A stretch of 58,594 nucleotides of DNA from a virus, in the IMG/VR virus record IMGVR_UViG_3300028111_000007, positions 1 to 58,594 of that record; one strand, given 5' to 3'. Below are positions 47,614-56,048 of the stretch, piece by piece. The notes beneath the pieces are model-generated. The model did no database searches and was not told the DNA's origin. It saw nothing but the letters and a program-made list of their open reading frames with translations. The translations under genes and the position numbers were made by a program. How positions within the stretch are numbered: position 1 is the first letter of the stretch; every line of letters begins with the position of its first letter.

Positions 47614-49376
47614 TATCCGTTAGCTATTTTTCTAAATTCTCTATTGAGAGCCTTTCTCTTATCTTTACCACCGTAGGCTGTTTCAATATAAGTTTGATTA
47701 ACATCAACTCCTTCTTCAGGCTGTAAATAAAATCTACCTCTACCCATATTAAACATAGATTCAATATCCAGTTTATCTCTAGCTCTACCAGGCTTAAGAG
47801 TTATTTCTACTGTCATTCTTTCTGGAAAATCTTGTACACCCATACCTCCTTCAAAGGTAACGTTAGTTTCTCTACATGTTAAATTACCTACCATCATTAT
47901 AGGATTTAAAGGATTACCAACCGTAAGGTGCCATGAACCCGTAGGATCACCTGTTAATAAAGATGCTGCCGCCTGTCCACCTCCTGGAGAATTAAACATT
48001 TTCATTAAAGTACCTCCTAATATATTATTTAAGAATTTAGAATCACCTTTACCAGACATCGCGTTTCCTATATCTTTGGCAACTCCTTTAAACATGTCTC
48101 CTAAACCAGATGCAACGCTTTTAATAAATCCACTATAATTACCCGATTTAATTAAACTAAGATCACCCAATGGTTTACCAGCTGATCCGTTTCCTACATA
48201 TCTAACTGATCCTCCCCAGAAAGGAGCCTGACTGGAAGTTAGTACCATTATGTTTGCTAACTGATCTAGCATTAAAACCTTAGGATTTGCTCCACCAAAG
48301 GATCTTAATTCATATTCAAATTTAAGTTTAAATTCTTGATTAAAAGTTAAACCTTGATCTCTAAAAGATACATCTTTAATTACATTCACCGGACCGAATA
48401 TATGATTAGGATATGTAGTTGCTTGTGCATCATATCCACTTCCTCCGTTTTTTCTTCTTTGTGCCGTTACACCATCTACACCTGCCGCTGCATTAGCCGC
48501 TGCAGTACCTATTACACTAGAATCTAAGAATTGTCCAAATGCACCTCTTCTGCTTGAGTTATTAGATTGTACAGTTTGCACTGAAGCTGATTCATCTTTC
48601 CAATTATATCCATGTGACCAATTAAGAATTGAGGACATACTATTACCTGTAACTTCACTCATCCATGTTACTGCTCTTGCAATATCGGGTTGATCTGTTT
48701 CACGCACTTTACCATCTTTATCAATGTCCATTGGTGTAATAATATCATCCTGTACTGGATATGGAAATCTTCTTAAAGTTAGTAGATAATTATTAGGTAT
48801 TTTACCATTATATCTACACATTGCAAAGTCGGCGTAATTATACATATATCCATATCCACTTGAACCGGCTGCATTATTTTTAGTAACTTCTACTATTTTA
48901 GAAACAGTAGGATTATCTAATGTTCTCTCGTCTATTTTATTATATTCAATAGAGTCTACTCCTTTAGACTTAGCAGCTCCACCTGGTGTAAAGAAACTAC
49001 CTCTATAATTTACTAGAGTATATTTATTAAAAGTAGAATATGCATGTACACCATCCGTTATTTTTTCTTTAGTGTCTTTTCCATCCTTTCCTCTTTTATA
49101 ATATATTACTGAGTCAGCCTCTTGTGTATAATATTGTGATTTTCCACCAGGAGCAACGTTACTTAAAGGCTCACCCACTAAAAGAGCTCTACTTCTTGTG
49201 TTAGGGTTATCAAACGTTCCGAGCAGTGTATTCTGAGGATCTACATTCGCAGAACGAGCACCCTTTCCGTCTGGGCTTGACAAATTAAAGAAGTTATCTA
49301 CTTTATCTCCAAATCCTGAAACTGATGATTTTAAACTGGAAGCGGCTCCCGCTGATACTAATCCAAATAATGGCAT
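47613..49376 (-). CDS. Tail-tube/baseplate structural protein (gp48/gp54-like, tentative), 587 aa
   Basis: N-terminal Ser/Gly-rich region with a helix, then a structured domain: FKLKFEYELRSFGGANPKVLMLD and WHLTVGNPLNPIMMVGNL, ending with VTFEGGMGVQDFPERMTVEITLKPGRAR. The pattern of PERMTVEITLK after a hydrophobic loop suggests a gp19-fold end, as in tail-tube initiators. A gp48/gp54 type is proposed, not proven. It is 28 bases downstream of GAATATATA and precedes gp53. Confidence 0.5.
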   Translation of the reverse strand: MPLFGLVSAGAASSLKSSVSGFGDKVDNFFNLSSPDGKGARSANVDPQNTLLGTFDNPNTRSRALLVGEPLSNVAPGGKSQYYTQEADSVIYYKRGKDGKDTKEKITDGVHAYSTFNKYTLVNYRGSFFTPGGAAKSKGVDSIEYNKIDERTLDNPTVSKIVEVTKNNAAGSSGYGYMYNYADFAMCRYNGKIPNNYLLTLRRFPYPVQDDIITPMDIDKDGKVRETDQPDIARAVTWMSEVTGNSMSSILNWSHGYNWKDESASVQTVQSNNSSRRGAFGQFLDSSVIGTAAANAAAGVDGVTAQRRKNGGSGYDAQATTYPNHIFGPVNVIKDVSFRDQGLTFNQEFKLKFEYELRSFGGANPKVLMLDQLANIMVLTSSQAPFWGGSVRYVGNGSAGKPLGDLSLIKSGNYSGFIKSVASGLGDMFKGVAKDIGNAMSGKGDSKFLNNILGGTLMKMFNSPGGGQAAASLLTGDPTGSWHLTVGNPLNPIMMVGNLTCRETNVTFEGGMGVQDFPERMTVEITLKPGRARDKLDIESMFNMGRGRFYLQPEEGVDVNQTYIETAYGGKDKRKALNREFRKIANG

Positions 49377-49404
49377 ATTGTAATATTATGTTTTTACTAG
49401 GTTT

Positions 49405-49413
49405 TATATATTC
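49405..49413 (-). promoter_or_regulatory. GAATATATA late-promoter-like motif before the 587-aa gene
   Basis: Variant motif on the minus strand, 28 bases upstream of the ATG at 49376, overlapping the previous stop codon; placed like the other GATATATA copies. Confidence 0.5.
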
Positions 49414-50002
49414 ACAATTCTATGTCATCCAGATCGTCTGACTGTGGTCTATATAAAAGCTTATCATAATATTTATCCGTCTTTGGTTCTCTATCTCCTA
49501 AAAACTTCTTGAGATGGGCAGCATATACTCCCCTGGATTGATAATAATATTTGCCAGAAGAATATACACTTCTGCTTGAGAGTTCAAATATATCTTTAAA
49601 ATTCTTTTCGATTAAGAAATCTTGTATATTATTAAATAGATCTATTACCTCTGTCTTGGTTTTAACACACATTACAGAATCAACTGAGATCATATAAGAT
49701 TCCCATTTAGAATCTATTTGATTCTGAAAATCTTTCATAGATTTATAGTTCTTTCTAGTAAGACCGAATGTTGTAGTTCTATTATTAAAGTCTTTTGAAA
49801 ACTTCATACCGAAGAGATATCTTTTTAAGAAATCTATGTTGTCATGAAACTTAGTAATTCTTATTTGATACCTTGGCATATCCTCGTCGAACTTAACGTC
49901 ATGAATTATTCCATAAACGGGAAATACAATGTGAGAATGTCTAGTGTTGGATATAAGGGCATGTATTCTTTCACCCTTTGAAAATAACTTATGCCTTATC
50001 AT
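49412..50002 (-). CDS. Unknown protein, 196 aa
   Basis: Not recognised. N-terminus (GERIHALISNTRHSHIVFPVYGIIHDVKF) is a likely SH3-like beta-barrel, followed by helical and aromatic stretches and a Tyr-rich C-terminal region (YSSGKYYYQSRG). The final residues are acidic. It overlaps its upstream neighbour by one base. Placed just before tail genes, so an assembly or baseplate-hub helper role is possible. Confidence 0.55.
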   Translation of the reverse strand: MIRHKLFSKGERIHALISNTRHSHIVFPVYGIIHDVKFDEDMPRYQIRITKFHDNIDFLKRYLFGMKFSKDFNNRTTTFGLTRKNYKSMKDFQNQIDSKWESYMISVDSVMCVKTKTEVIDLFNNIQDFLIEKNFKDIFELSSRSVYSSGKYYYQSRGVYAAHLKKFLGDREPKTDKYYDKLLYRPQSDDLDDIEL

Positions 50003-50403
50003 TATAGATCGATTATCTTGACGCTTTCGAATCTTTTAAGAACGCCTTTAGGATAATCATCTCTGTTAATGACTGTTAAGTTTAGTGATGCATCAGGTTC
50101 TATTGTTTCTTTTAAAAATAATTTAAAGTTGTCAATAGTTTCTGCATCTAAATTTTTAAATAAGTAAATGATTTTTTCTAAGTCGGCATTCTTATTTAGA
50201 ACATTAATGAAAGAATCTCTTATTGCAAGACCAATTACAGAGCGATGTGGTTCAGTGTCATAGGGATCTGATTTAACTAGCTTATTTCTAATGCTATAGA
50301 AATCTATAACCGTTTCTCCTGGGTTGTTTCTACAGAATTTATTAAATTCCTTTCTACTATTACACCATACACATTCTATTGTAATTTCAGTCGTTGTTGT
50401 CAT
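50002..50403 (-). CDS. Unknown protein with CxxC, 133 aa
   Basis: Not recognised. N-terminal IECVWCNSRKEFNKFC has three cysteines (one CxxC), perhaps a metal site or a redox pair. The rest is alternating helix and strand (IIYLFKNLDAETIDNF, LNLTVINRDD). It overlaps its upstream neighbour by four bases and belongs to the run of coupled genes 49412-51845. Confidence 0.55.
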   Translation of the reverse strand: MTTTTEITIECVWCNSRKEFNKFCRNNPGETVIDFYSIRNKLVKSDPYDTEPHRSVIGLAIRDSFINVLNKNADLEKIIYLFKNLDAETIDNFKLFLKETIEPDASLNLTVINRDDYPKGVLKRFESVKIIDL

Positions 50404-50714
50404 CTTATCAATTTCTCCAATTCTTTAATTTTAGTTTGTAAAGTTTGGATTTTATGTTTTGTTTCGATGGTAGAGGGACTGTAATTAGTTCCCCATTCAG
50501 TGACCACCTTTATTTGATTAGATTGTTTTGAATTACCAAAATCTAATCCGACATCGATACAGATATCTCTGATAAAATTTAATCTATCATCGATACCTTT
50601 ATCAAAATCATAGACAATAACTGACTCGTATTTCTCACCAGCCGCATTGATGTTATCATCTGTTACGGTTTTAATTACACCGTTATCTGCTATCTTAAGA
50701 GTTATCTCCTGCAT
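50400..50714 (-). CDS. Unknown protein with C-terminal coiled coil, 104 aa
   Basis: Not recognised. An alternating N-terminal part with VIVYDFDKGIDDRLNFI, then a C-terminal helix of heptads (KHKIQTLQTKIKELEKLIR). Overlaps the upstream gene by 20 bases, so it is coupled. Possibly an assembly chaperone in the place of T4 gp26/gp51, from position only. Confidence 0.55.
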   Translation of the reverse strand: MQEITLKIADNGVIKTVTDDNINAAGEKYESVIVYDFDKGIDDRLNFIRDICIDVGLDFGNSKQSNQIKVVTEWGTNYSPSTIETKHKIQTLQTKIKELEKLIR

Positions 50715-51081
50715 TTAGTCTTTCTTCTAGGGATTGTTGAACTTTCTTGTATATTTTCCTAGCCGCTTTTCTATCAGCTCTATAAGTTTCTTTATCTTTG
50801 ATTGTAGTCATTGCGAAGGCTTCTTCTAATAAATCAATCTCTTCTTTATTATAACCCACCTTAGTCCATGTTTCCTTTAATGAATTAAGCTTTGAACCTA
50901 ACTGCTCTTCAATTTGGTCATTGACTTTTTTCTCATGAGCCTCTTGGAATTGTTTTCCTTCCTCCTGTTTCATGGCGTACCACGCTATTCCTTTTTCAGA
51001 GAATCTTCCCCATTCGTTTTTAGCTTTTAATAACCCAGCTCTTTTATAGGTGTCTCTTCTGTATTTTCTTGCTTGACTCAT
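50695..51081 (-). CDS. Basic helical protein, 128 aa
   Basis: Not recognised. Rich in Lys, Arg, Glu and Gln throughout with a basic first segment (RKYRRDTYKRAG), suggesting helical bundles or nucleic-acid contact. Both ends overlap neighbours (by 4 bases upstream, 20 bases downstream). No membrane segment. Confidence 0.55.
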   Translation of the reverse strand: MSQARKYRRDTYKRAGLLKAKNEWGRFSEKGIAWYAMKQEEGKQFQEAHEKKVNDQIEEQLGSKLNSLKETWTKVGYNKEEIDLLEEAFAMTTIKDKETYRADRKAARKIYKKVQQSLEERLNAGDNS

Positions 51082-51596
51082 AGTTTATAATAATTAGTTA
51101 CAAATTCAGTTATTTGTTCGTTTAAAAATTCTTGTAGGTTATTTATCTCTATTTGAGAAACAGCTGATTTAGAGATCTCTTCTAAGATTTGTTCTTTTTC
51201 TTCTTCAGAGTTTTCAACTAGCATGTTAAATATTTCTTTCTTAGGAAGATTAATTCCTACGCTTAATTGAAATGATTCGACATTCTTAGCAGATAAAGTT
51301 TTAATTAATTGACCAAGGGGAGAAGTATTTTCTTTAACTTCTACCTTTTTTTCAATTTCTTTAACGGGAGCTTTTTTAGGCGTAGGTGTAGTTCCTACAA
51401 GCTCGACTCCAGGAAATGGTAATCCTTCAGTAGTTATTAGTTCTAAAAACTCAGGTAATACTTTGTTGAATATTTTAGATCCATCTTTAAAGTAAGTAAA
51501 TTCAGAATCTTTAGATTCTACCTCAACCACTTTACCAAAATTATCTCCCTTTTTCCACTGATATTTTACAATATCTTTTTCTTCAGTTGTTTGCAT
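51078..51596 (-). CDS. Unknown protein with SH3-like start and helical C-terminus, 172 aa
   Basis: Not recognised. Residues 10-50 (YQWKKGDNFGKVVEVES, then YFKDGSKIFNKVLPEF) look like a small barrel, then a Pro/Lys linker (TPTPKKAPVKEIEKK), then a helical domain with NSEEEKEQILEEISK. Two-domain adaptor-like protein in the overlapping operon. Function unknown. Confidence 0.55.
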   Translation of the reverse strand: MQTTEEKDIVKYQWKKGDNFGKVVEVESKDSEFTYFKDGSKIFNKVLPEFLELITTEGLPFPGVELVGTTPTPKKAPVKEIEKKVEVKENTSPLGQLIKTLSAKNVESFQLSVGINLPKKEIFNMLVENSEEEKEQILEEISKSAVSQIEINNLQEFLNEQITEFVTNYYKL

Positions 51597-51629
51597 GATT
51601 TAACCTATTTTATTATTATACACCTAAAC

Positions 51630-51845
51630 TTAGAAAAGTTTAAGCTGTGGTATAATATAGAAGGTATTAGATTCTCCTTCTTGATAGAACTTTATAAAGT
51701 CGTTTATAAAGGCATGGGATGTAGATGGTCCTATCATTGCCTCTGTCTTTTTAATATACCTTCTAAAAAACTCATGGCTTCCATGTTCTTTTAAATAGTC
51801 TTCTAGGCGGTTTACTTCTGGTAAGTTTATTTTATTAATGCTCAT
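51630..51845 (-). CDS. Small unknown protein, 71 aa
   Basis: Not recognised. EVNRLEDYLKEHGSHEFFRRYIKK is a likely helix pair; the remaining sequence is aromatic. Its start overlaps the end of the dCMP deaminase gene by 11 bases, supporting that it is translated. Confidence 0.55.
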   Translation of the reverse strand: MSINKINLPEVNRLEDYLKEHGSHEFFRRYIKKTEAMIGPSTSHAFINDFIKFYQEGESNTFYIIPQLKLF

Positions 51846-52341
51846 TCCATACGATTACTTGTTCAACAATAATTCCTGCCTTTTTTAATAAAGAAATACC
51901 TGACAGATCTCTATATCCTTCACAGTAGAATACTTTTTCTACACCAGCTTGTATAATTAACTTAGCGCATTCAAAGCATGGAGAAGTAGTAGTATATAGG
52001 ATCGATCCTTTCGAAGTAAGTGTAGATTTTGAAATCTTCATTAGTGCATTTGATTCTGCATGTAAGACTTCTTGTTTAGTAACTTGTTTAGAACAACAAG
52101 TATCTTCACATTCATATCCTTTTTCTATTAAAATTTCTTTGTGATCAGGATTATCTATATTTCTAGTTTGAGTTTCTTCACATTGATTATCAAAACCATG
52201 TGGAGTTCCATTATATCCAAATGAAACAATCTGCTCGTCTTTAACTACTATACAGCCGACTTTCCTTCTCTCAGCATAACTAAGTTTAGAAATTTGATAT
52301 GCTATTTGCATGTATATTACGTCTACTGAAATTCTTGGCAT
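51835..52341 (-). CDS. cd: Deoxycytidylate (dCMP) deaminase
   Basis: 168 residues (T4 Cd, 193). The zinc and catalytic motif HAE (His94, Glu96) and PCFEC (Cys122, Cys125) are intact, along with GYNGTPHGFDNQC typical of dCMP deaminases, and extra cysteines CEDTCC for a second zinc. It converts dCMP to dUMP for thymidylate synthesis, adjusting the nucleotide pool to the phage's AT-rich DNA. It follows a terminator, so it needs a nearby promoter; TTATAAAG just before the ATG is a weak candidate. Confidence 0.95.
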   Translation of the reverse strand: MPRISVDVIYMQIAYQISKLSYAERRKVGCIVVKDEQIVSFGYNGTPHGFDNQCEETQTRNIDNPDHKEILIEKGYECEDTCCSKQVTKQEVLHAESNALMKISKSTLTSKGSILYTTTSPCFECAKLIIQAGVEKVFYCEGYRDLSGISLLKKAGIIVEQVIVWNEH

Positions 52342-52352
52342 ATTACTTTATA

Positions 52353-52390
52353 AATAAAAAGGGTCCATGTATTATACATGAACCCTTTAA
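52353..52390 (-). terminator. Rho-independent terminator after the acidic tagged gene
   Basis: On the minus strand arms of 14 bases (52375-52388 and 52358-52371) pair fully with one G-U pair, around a 3-base loop; a U-run follows. It separates the acidic tagged gene from dCMP deaminase. Confidence 0.92.
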
Positions 52391-52415
52391 AAAGTTTATA
52401 TTGTTAATTTTAATA

Positions 52416-53441
52416 TTAAGCTTCTGGAGTTTCCTCACCAACAGCTGAATCAGATTCTTTCATCTCATTCACTTTCTTAGAATATGCTTCGATCATTTCA
52501 TTACATGCAGCTTCATAAGCTTCAACTGAATAATCTTCTTTCATTTCTTTAAGGCATTGAGCAGCCATTCCGCCAACTAATGCAGCATTTTCTTTCATAT
52601 AAGTTTCAACAGTATGCTCATCATGTGCATCGTCTTCCCATGCTTTAGCTTCATTTTTACAAGATTCGTAAACCTCTTTTAACATATCAGAAACTAGTGC
52701 TGTTTCTTCCTCTTCTTCAGCAACCTCTTCAGTTTCTTCTTCAGCAACTTCTTTAGTTTCTTCTTCAGCAACAACTTCTTCAGTTTCTTCTTCAGCAACT
52801 TCTTCAGTTTCTTCAGCTTCAGAAATTTCTTCATTTCCAGCAGCATCAACAGTGTCTTCTAATTCAGCTTCTAATTCGTCTGATTTGTCTTCAGGAGTTT
52901 CACAGTCATTATCAACTACTTCAGTTTCATCTTTTAAATCTTCAGCAGGTAAACCAGCTTCTTCACCAGATTCAGTTACTGCTTCGATGTTTTCAACTAT
53001 TTCATCTTCGATTACTTCTTCAGATTCTTTAATACCTAAGAAATCGGCAGCAGCTGCCTTTAATTCGTCATAAGTATATTTGCCTGCTAGAGCGTCATCA
53101 AGAATTGTTCCTCCTTTTTTACCAATCGCGTATAATGATACGTGATCAAATCCTAACCAAGGTCCAACGAATTCGTCTGATGCTTTTAAACCTAAATCAA
53201 CGGATAGTGTCCATGATAAAGATCTTCTTCCTAGGAATTGGTCATTGTAACCTAATTTTCCAGCTTTAATATAACCGGATGCGTTTACTGCTTCTTCTAT
53301 AGCATCACCGTTTCCTTGAACTTCTTCCGCTTTTTCTTCAGATTGTTCAACTGGCTCAGCTGTTGCAACTACGTCTTGTTGCACCTCCTCAGTTCTATCC
53401 ATCTCAGATAAAAACTGTTCAAATGATTTTAATTTTGCCAT
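52416..53441 (-). CDS. Capsid-tagged, Glu-rich acidic protein, 341 aa
   Basis: N-terminus MAKLKSFEQFLSE carries the shared tag and a cut-like LSE. After an acidic segment comes a compact domain (about 50-135, LGYNDQFLGRRSLSWTLSVDLGL to AAADFLGI), then a very acidic region with imperfect repeats of (V)AEEETEE, and a helical C-terminus containing CKNEAKAWEDD and KEMKEDYS. Acidic, tagged and helical proteins in T4 are head scaffolding or core proteins. I infer a head-core or packaged protein. GATATATA lies 40 bases upstream and a terminator follows. Confidence 0.6.
   Translation of the reverse strand: MAKLKSFEQFLSEMDRTEEVQQDVVATAEPVEQSEEKAEEVQGNGDAIEEAVNASGYIKAGKLGYNDQFLGRRSLSWTLSVDLGLKASDEFVGPWLGFDHVSLYAIGKKGGTILDDALAGKYTYDELKAAAADFLGIKESEEVIEDEIVENIEAVTESGEEAGLPAEDLKDETEVVDNDCETPEDKSDELEAELEDTVDAAGNEEISEAEETEEVAEEETEEVVAEEETKEVAEEETEEVAEEEEETALVSDMLKEVYESCKNEAKAWEDDAHDEHTVETYMKENAALVGGMAAQCLKEMKEDYSVEAYEAACNEMIEAYSKKVNEMKESDSAVGEETPEA
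52705..52825 (-). repeat. Degenerate tandem repeat encoding Glu-rich units
   Basis: Short units based on CTTCTTCAGTTTCTTCTTCAG (plus strand), interrupted and of unequal length, encode repeated (V)AEEETEE within the acidic tagged protein. Coding, likely prone to slippage. Confidence 0.7.
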
Positions 53442-53481
53442 AATTTTTTATTTTATTTGTTTTATTGTATTAATTACTATC

Positions 53482-53489
53482 TATATATC
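53482..53489 (-). promoter_or_regulatory. GATATATA late-promoter-like motif before the acidic tagged gene
   Basis: Minus-strand GATATATA 40 bases upstream of the ATG at 53441. Confidence 0.6.
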
Positions 53490-53494
53490 CCTTT

Positions 53495-53977
53495 TTATAG
53501 GGTTTTAATCTTATTTTGTTTCATCCAGGCTTCTAGCTCTTTAACTGCTCTATCGAATACCCTGTTTCTATCAATTTTTAATTCAAATGAATTAAAGTAA
53601 TTTTTCATCATATAATACGCAGGTTCTACGCTTTCATCATTCGCTGCTAGATCTTCTACGTGTTTAGAAACTTCATACGCATAATATGCAGATTTTTCAG
53701 CCATAGGGTTTGTCATTGCTTGATAGAATTGTCCACCATAGAATTTACCTACTATGTCTCCGAATTTTTCTTTCATTTCTATCCATGAAATTCCTTCTAA
53801 TCCAATCCATAATTTGGCTTGAACAGATTTCGTATCTTTTCTAATAAAACCGGCCTTAGCCATTTCTTTAGATATATCTTTAATTTTCTTAGGAATTGGT
53901 AATTTACCAAACTCTTTTTCCCATGTAGAAATTTCTTTGTCGTTTACAAAGGATTCAAATAGCTTTATGTGTTTCAT
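53495..53977 (-). CDS. Capsid-tagged protein, 160 aa
   Basis: Starts MKHIKLFESFVND, the shared tag with Asp in the cut-like position. The remainder is helical with aromatic residues (GLEGISWIEMKEKF, MAEKSAYYAYEVSKH) and a basic end. No known domain. It overlaps its upstream neighbour by four bases. I infer a head-packaged protein. Confidence 0.65.
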   Translation of the reverse strand: MKHIKLFESFVNDKEISTWEKEFGKLPIPKKIKDISKEMAKAGFIRKDTKSVQAKLWIGLEGISWIEMKEKFGDIVGKFYGGQFYQAMTNPMAEKSAYYAYEVSKHVEDLAANDESVEPAYYMMKNYFNSFELKIDRNRVFDRAVKELEAWMKQNKIKTL

Positions 53978-54318
53978 TTTTTAGTTATTTGTATTTTCAA
54001 AGAAGAAGTACCCTGTATAATTCTATGATACTCTCCTGCATTTACTTCTATATATCCTTTTAATTCTATAGGGAGCTTATTATCATATTGGAACTTCCAA
54101 TCATTTTCGTTTAAAGCTTCGATAACCCTGTCCTCCTCGTCGAAGTGCCATTTAAAAAGATGTTCAGGTTGGTTTGGTAAGAATTCTCTAATGATTATAT
54201 TTTTTGAAACAGTCGTCTCCGTAAAGGGTAATGTTTTATCATCGACCATGGATATCATTTCTTCCATGGACATTTCTCCACAACCGCAACTTTTACATTT
54301 ACAATCTTTATCTACCAT
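53974..54318 (-). CDS. Cys-rich N-terminus protein, 114 aa
   Basis: Begins with CKCKSCGCGE (four closely spaced cysteines), then a beta-domain with LPNQPEHLFKWHFDEEDR, NENDWKFQYDN and GEYHRIIQGTSSLKIQI; I recall related phage proteins but no named function. The terminal domain may be a small beta-barrel. Overlaps both neighbours (by 4 and 7 bases), within the tagged-protein cluster. Confidence 0.6.
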   Translation of the reverse strand: MVDKDCKCKSCGCGEMSMEEMISMVDDKTLPFTETTVSKNIIIREFLPNQPEHLFKWHFDEEDRVIEALNENDWKFQYDNKLPIELKGYIEVNAGEYHRIIQGTSSLKIQITKK

Positions 54319-54851
54319 GGTTGATCACTTTTTATACCAAGCTGTTTTCCAAAAAGAGTAGGTCCGTAACATGCCCAAAATCCCGCCTTAGTCGGATCCA
54401 TCTTAGCCATTTTATCACAACCGTGTCTAGCCCAAAAGTTAGCTGCTCTTCCCGGGTCGTCGTTCTTAATAGTAGATGAAGGATCTCCCCATTCTAATTT
54501 CTTAGCAATGATGTTTCCTTCTTTATCAGTTCTTCCACTATTTCTGTAAACTATGAATTTCTTATTTCCACCCCTTGTTGGTGAATCTAATTTTACATTC
54601 TTTTGATTTCCTCCTCTAGGTTTATAGACTGCTTTAGTTCCTACTTCTAGATTTTTAGCCATCCATCCTGAAGGACCCTTTAAGATAATATTGTTTTTAT
54701 CCCAATATTGCTTTACTTCTTCAAATAATTCAATATATGCATCGCTTCCTAAACGAAAGAATGAATTAGTAAGATCTAATCCTTCTTCAATGTGAGCTTT
54801 TAATTCGGGGGAAACTTCGTTCCAATCTTCAAATGTCTTTATAAACTTCAT
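54312..54851 (-). CDS. Capsid-tagged protein with RARH-type C-terminal domain, 179 aa
   Basis: Starts MKFIKTFEDWNE, the shared tag with a cut-like WNE. The C-terminal part (SSTIKNDDPGRAANFWARHGCDKM and GFWACYG) resembles the DPxxRxxFxARHxCD domain seen in many T4-like phage virion proteins (DUF5872-like, from memory). A packaged or head-associated role is inferred. The ATG is 4 bases from a GATATATA motif. Confidence 0.6.
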   Translation of the reverse strand: MKFIKTFEDWNEVSPELKAHIEEGLDLTNSFFRLGSDAYIELFEEVKQYWDKNNIILKGPSGWMAKNLEVGTKAVYKPRGGNQKNVKLDSPTRGGNKKFIVYRNSGRTDKEGNIIAKKLEWGDPSSTIKNDDPGRAANFWARHGCDKMAKMDPTKAGFWACYGPTLFGKQLGIKSDQPW

Positions 54852-54855
54852 AACT

Positions 54856-54863
54856 TATATATC
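54856..54863 (-). promoter_or_regulatory. GATATATA motif 4 bases from a start codon
   Basis: Minus-strand GATATATA, then AGTT, then the ATG at 54851. It overlaps the UVDE gene stop. T4-like spacing would put the transcript start at or very near the ATG. Confidence 0.5.
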
Positions 54864-55795
54864 TATGATAGAACGAGCTCCTTTAAAAACTCCTGCTTGT
54901 ATCGCTGTAGGGCAAGTTCTTTCGCCTTTGCTTCGAGTTCGATATCTAGATCCATACCATACGTTTCAATGTGATCATATACATAATCAGCATGTGCACG
55001 TTTATTGCCTTGTGTAGCATCTTCGTGTATTTGTTTACATGAAGAATAGTGGCATAGTTGGCGAATTCCTTTAGGCCATGATTTAGCTGCAAGTTCTAGA
55101 GCTTCTTTTTCTGGCATTGAATCTTCGTAGCACCAGTGATGATGATAGTCAAATGTGATTGGAGTTTTACCCGTTAATAGATGTATGTCATATAAATCCT
55201 GTACCGAATACTGTGCTGTTTTGTCATCGTTTTCGATAACTAGACGATTCGCTGCACCTGGAGTAAGTCGCTTGAAATTTTCAGCAAATCTTTTCTTAGT
55301 AGCTTCTTTATCGTCGTAGGTTCCGCCGATGTGAATATTGATAGCAGCATAAGGAGTTTGTGGTAAATCTAGCATATCCATTATTTCGCCGTGTTGACGT
55401 AAATCTTTAAGGGCTTTGATAACTACCTTTTCATTCGGAGAAGCAAGAACATTGAAAGGACCTGGATGGAATGTCAATCTTTGGCCATATTGTTTAGCAA
55501 GTTTACCTGCACCTTTCATTAGATTACACACTTTGTCATAATCAGGAAGTTCAGATAATTCGTATTCCGACATCCATGGAAATAGATTACTTGACATACG
55601 ATACATTGTTATGTCGTTCTTGTAATTCCACTTGATAATTTCTATCATGTCCTTGATATTTAACACTGCAAGTTCTGATGCGTATTTAATACCTTTTTCC
55701 ATGAAGGTTCTTTTAATCATTTTTCTACCAACATATATGTTCGATTCTTTTTTAAGAGTCATGTTGATACAACAATATCCGTAGTCTGCTGCCAT
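54863..55795 (-). CDS. uvsE: UV damage endonuclease (UVDE/UvsE-like)
   Basis: 310 residues with the UVDE TIM-barrel pattern: GYCCINMTL at the start, MYRMSSNLFPW, LTFHPGPFN, AINIHIGGTYDDK, RLVIENDD, FDYHHHWC and CHYSSC carrying the metal-binding His, Glu and Asp residues. The enzyme nicks DNA 5' of UV photoproducts and starts excision repair without photolyase or UvrABC. A lysine- and Glu-rich C-terminal tail is present. It would protect phage DNA in sunlit water, an inference. Confidence 0.93.
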   Translation of the reverse strand: MAADYGYCCINMTLKKESNIYVGRKMIKRTFMEKGIKYASELAVLNIKDMIEIIKWNYKNDITMYRMSSNLFPWMSEYELSELPDYDKVCNLMKGAGKLAKQYGQRLTFHPGPFNVLASPNEKVVIKALKDLRQHGEIMDMLDLPQTPYAAINIHIGGTYDDKEATKKRFAENFKRLTPGAANRLVIENDDKTAQYSVQDLYDIHLLTGKTPITFDYHHHWCYEDSMPEKEALELAAKSWPKGIRQLCHYSSCKQIHEDATQGNKRAHADYVYDHIETYGMDLDIELEAKAKELALQRYKQEFLKELVLS

Positions 55796-55805
55796 ATATT
55801 TTATA

Positions 55806-56048
55806 TTAAGAGTTTGTATTAAGTTTCTTTTTTACTTCTTTGACCGTTCGTTCGGCCATGCATGCTTCTTCTAACGTAAATACATCGAAATCCATAAAAA
55901 GTAATCGGTCTTCAGTCTGAACAAACAGATTGTCACCAATTACTTCATATCCATTTTGTCTGTATACTACACTGTCTTCTATTCGTACGACATGAGTCGT
56001 GCCTTCGATTCTAGCAATGCGTTCATACATTGAAATCATTAGTCCCAT
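55806..56048 (-). CDS. Small unknown protein, 80 aa
   Basis: Not recognised. A compact alpha/beta sequence (GDNLFVQTEDRLLFMDFDVFTLEEACM). Overlaps the previous stop by 10 bases; several Met codons near the N-terminus (MGLMISM) make the exact start uncertain. It lies between unknown genes and UVDE. Confidence 0.55.
   Translation of the reverse strand: MGLMISMYERIARIEGTTHVVRIEDSVVYRQNGYEVIGDNLFVQTEDRLLFMDFDVFTLEEACMAERTVKEVKKKLNTNS

Noticed and set aside
52705-52825. Tandem repeats resembling a CRISPR or noncoding array
   Set aside because: Units are short, unequal and in frame within a coding region; they encode Glu-rich repeats and have no spacers.
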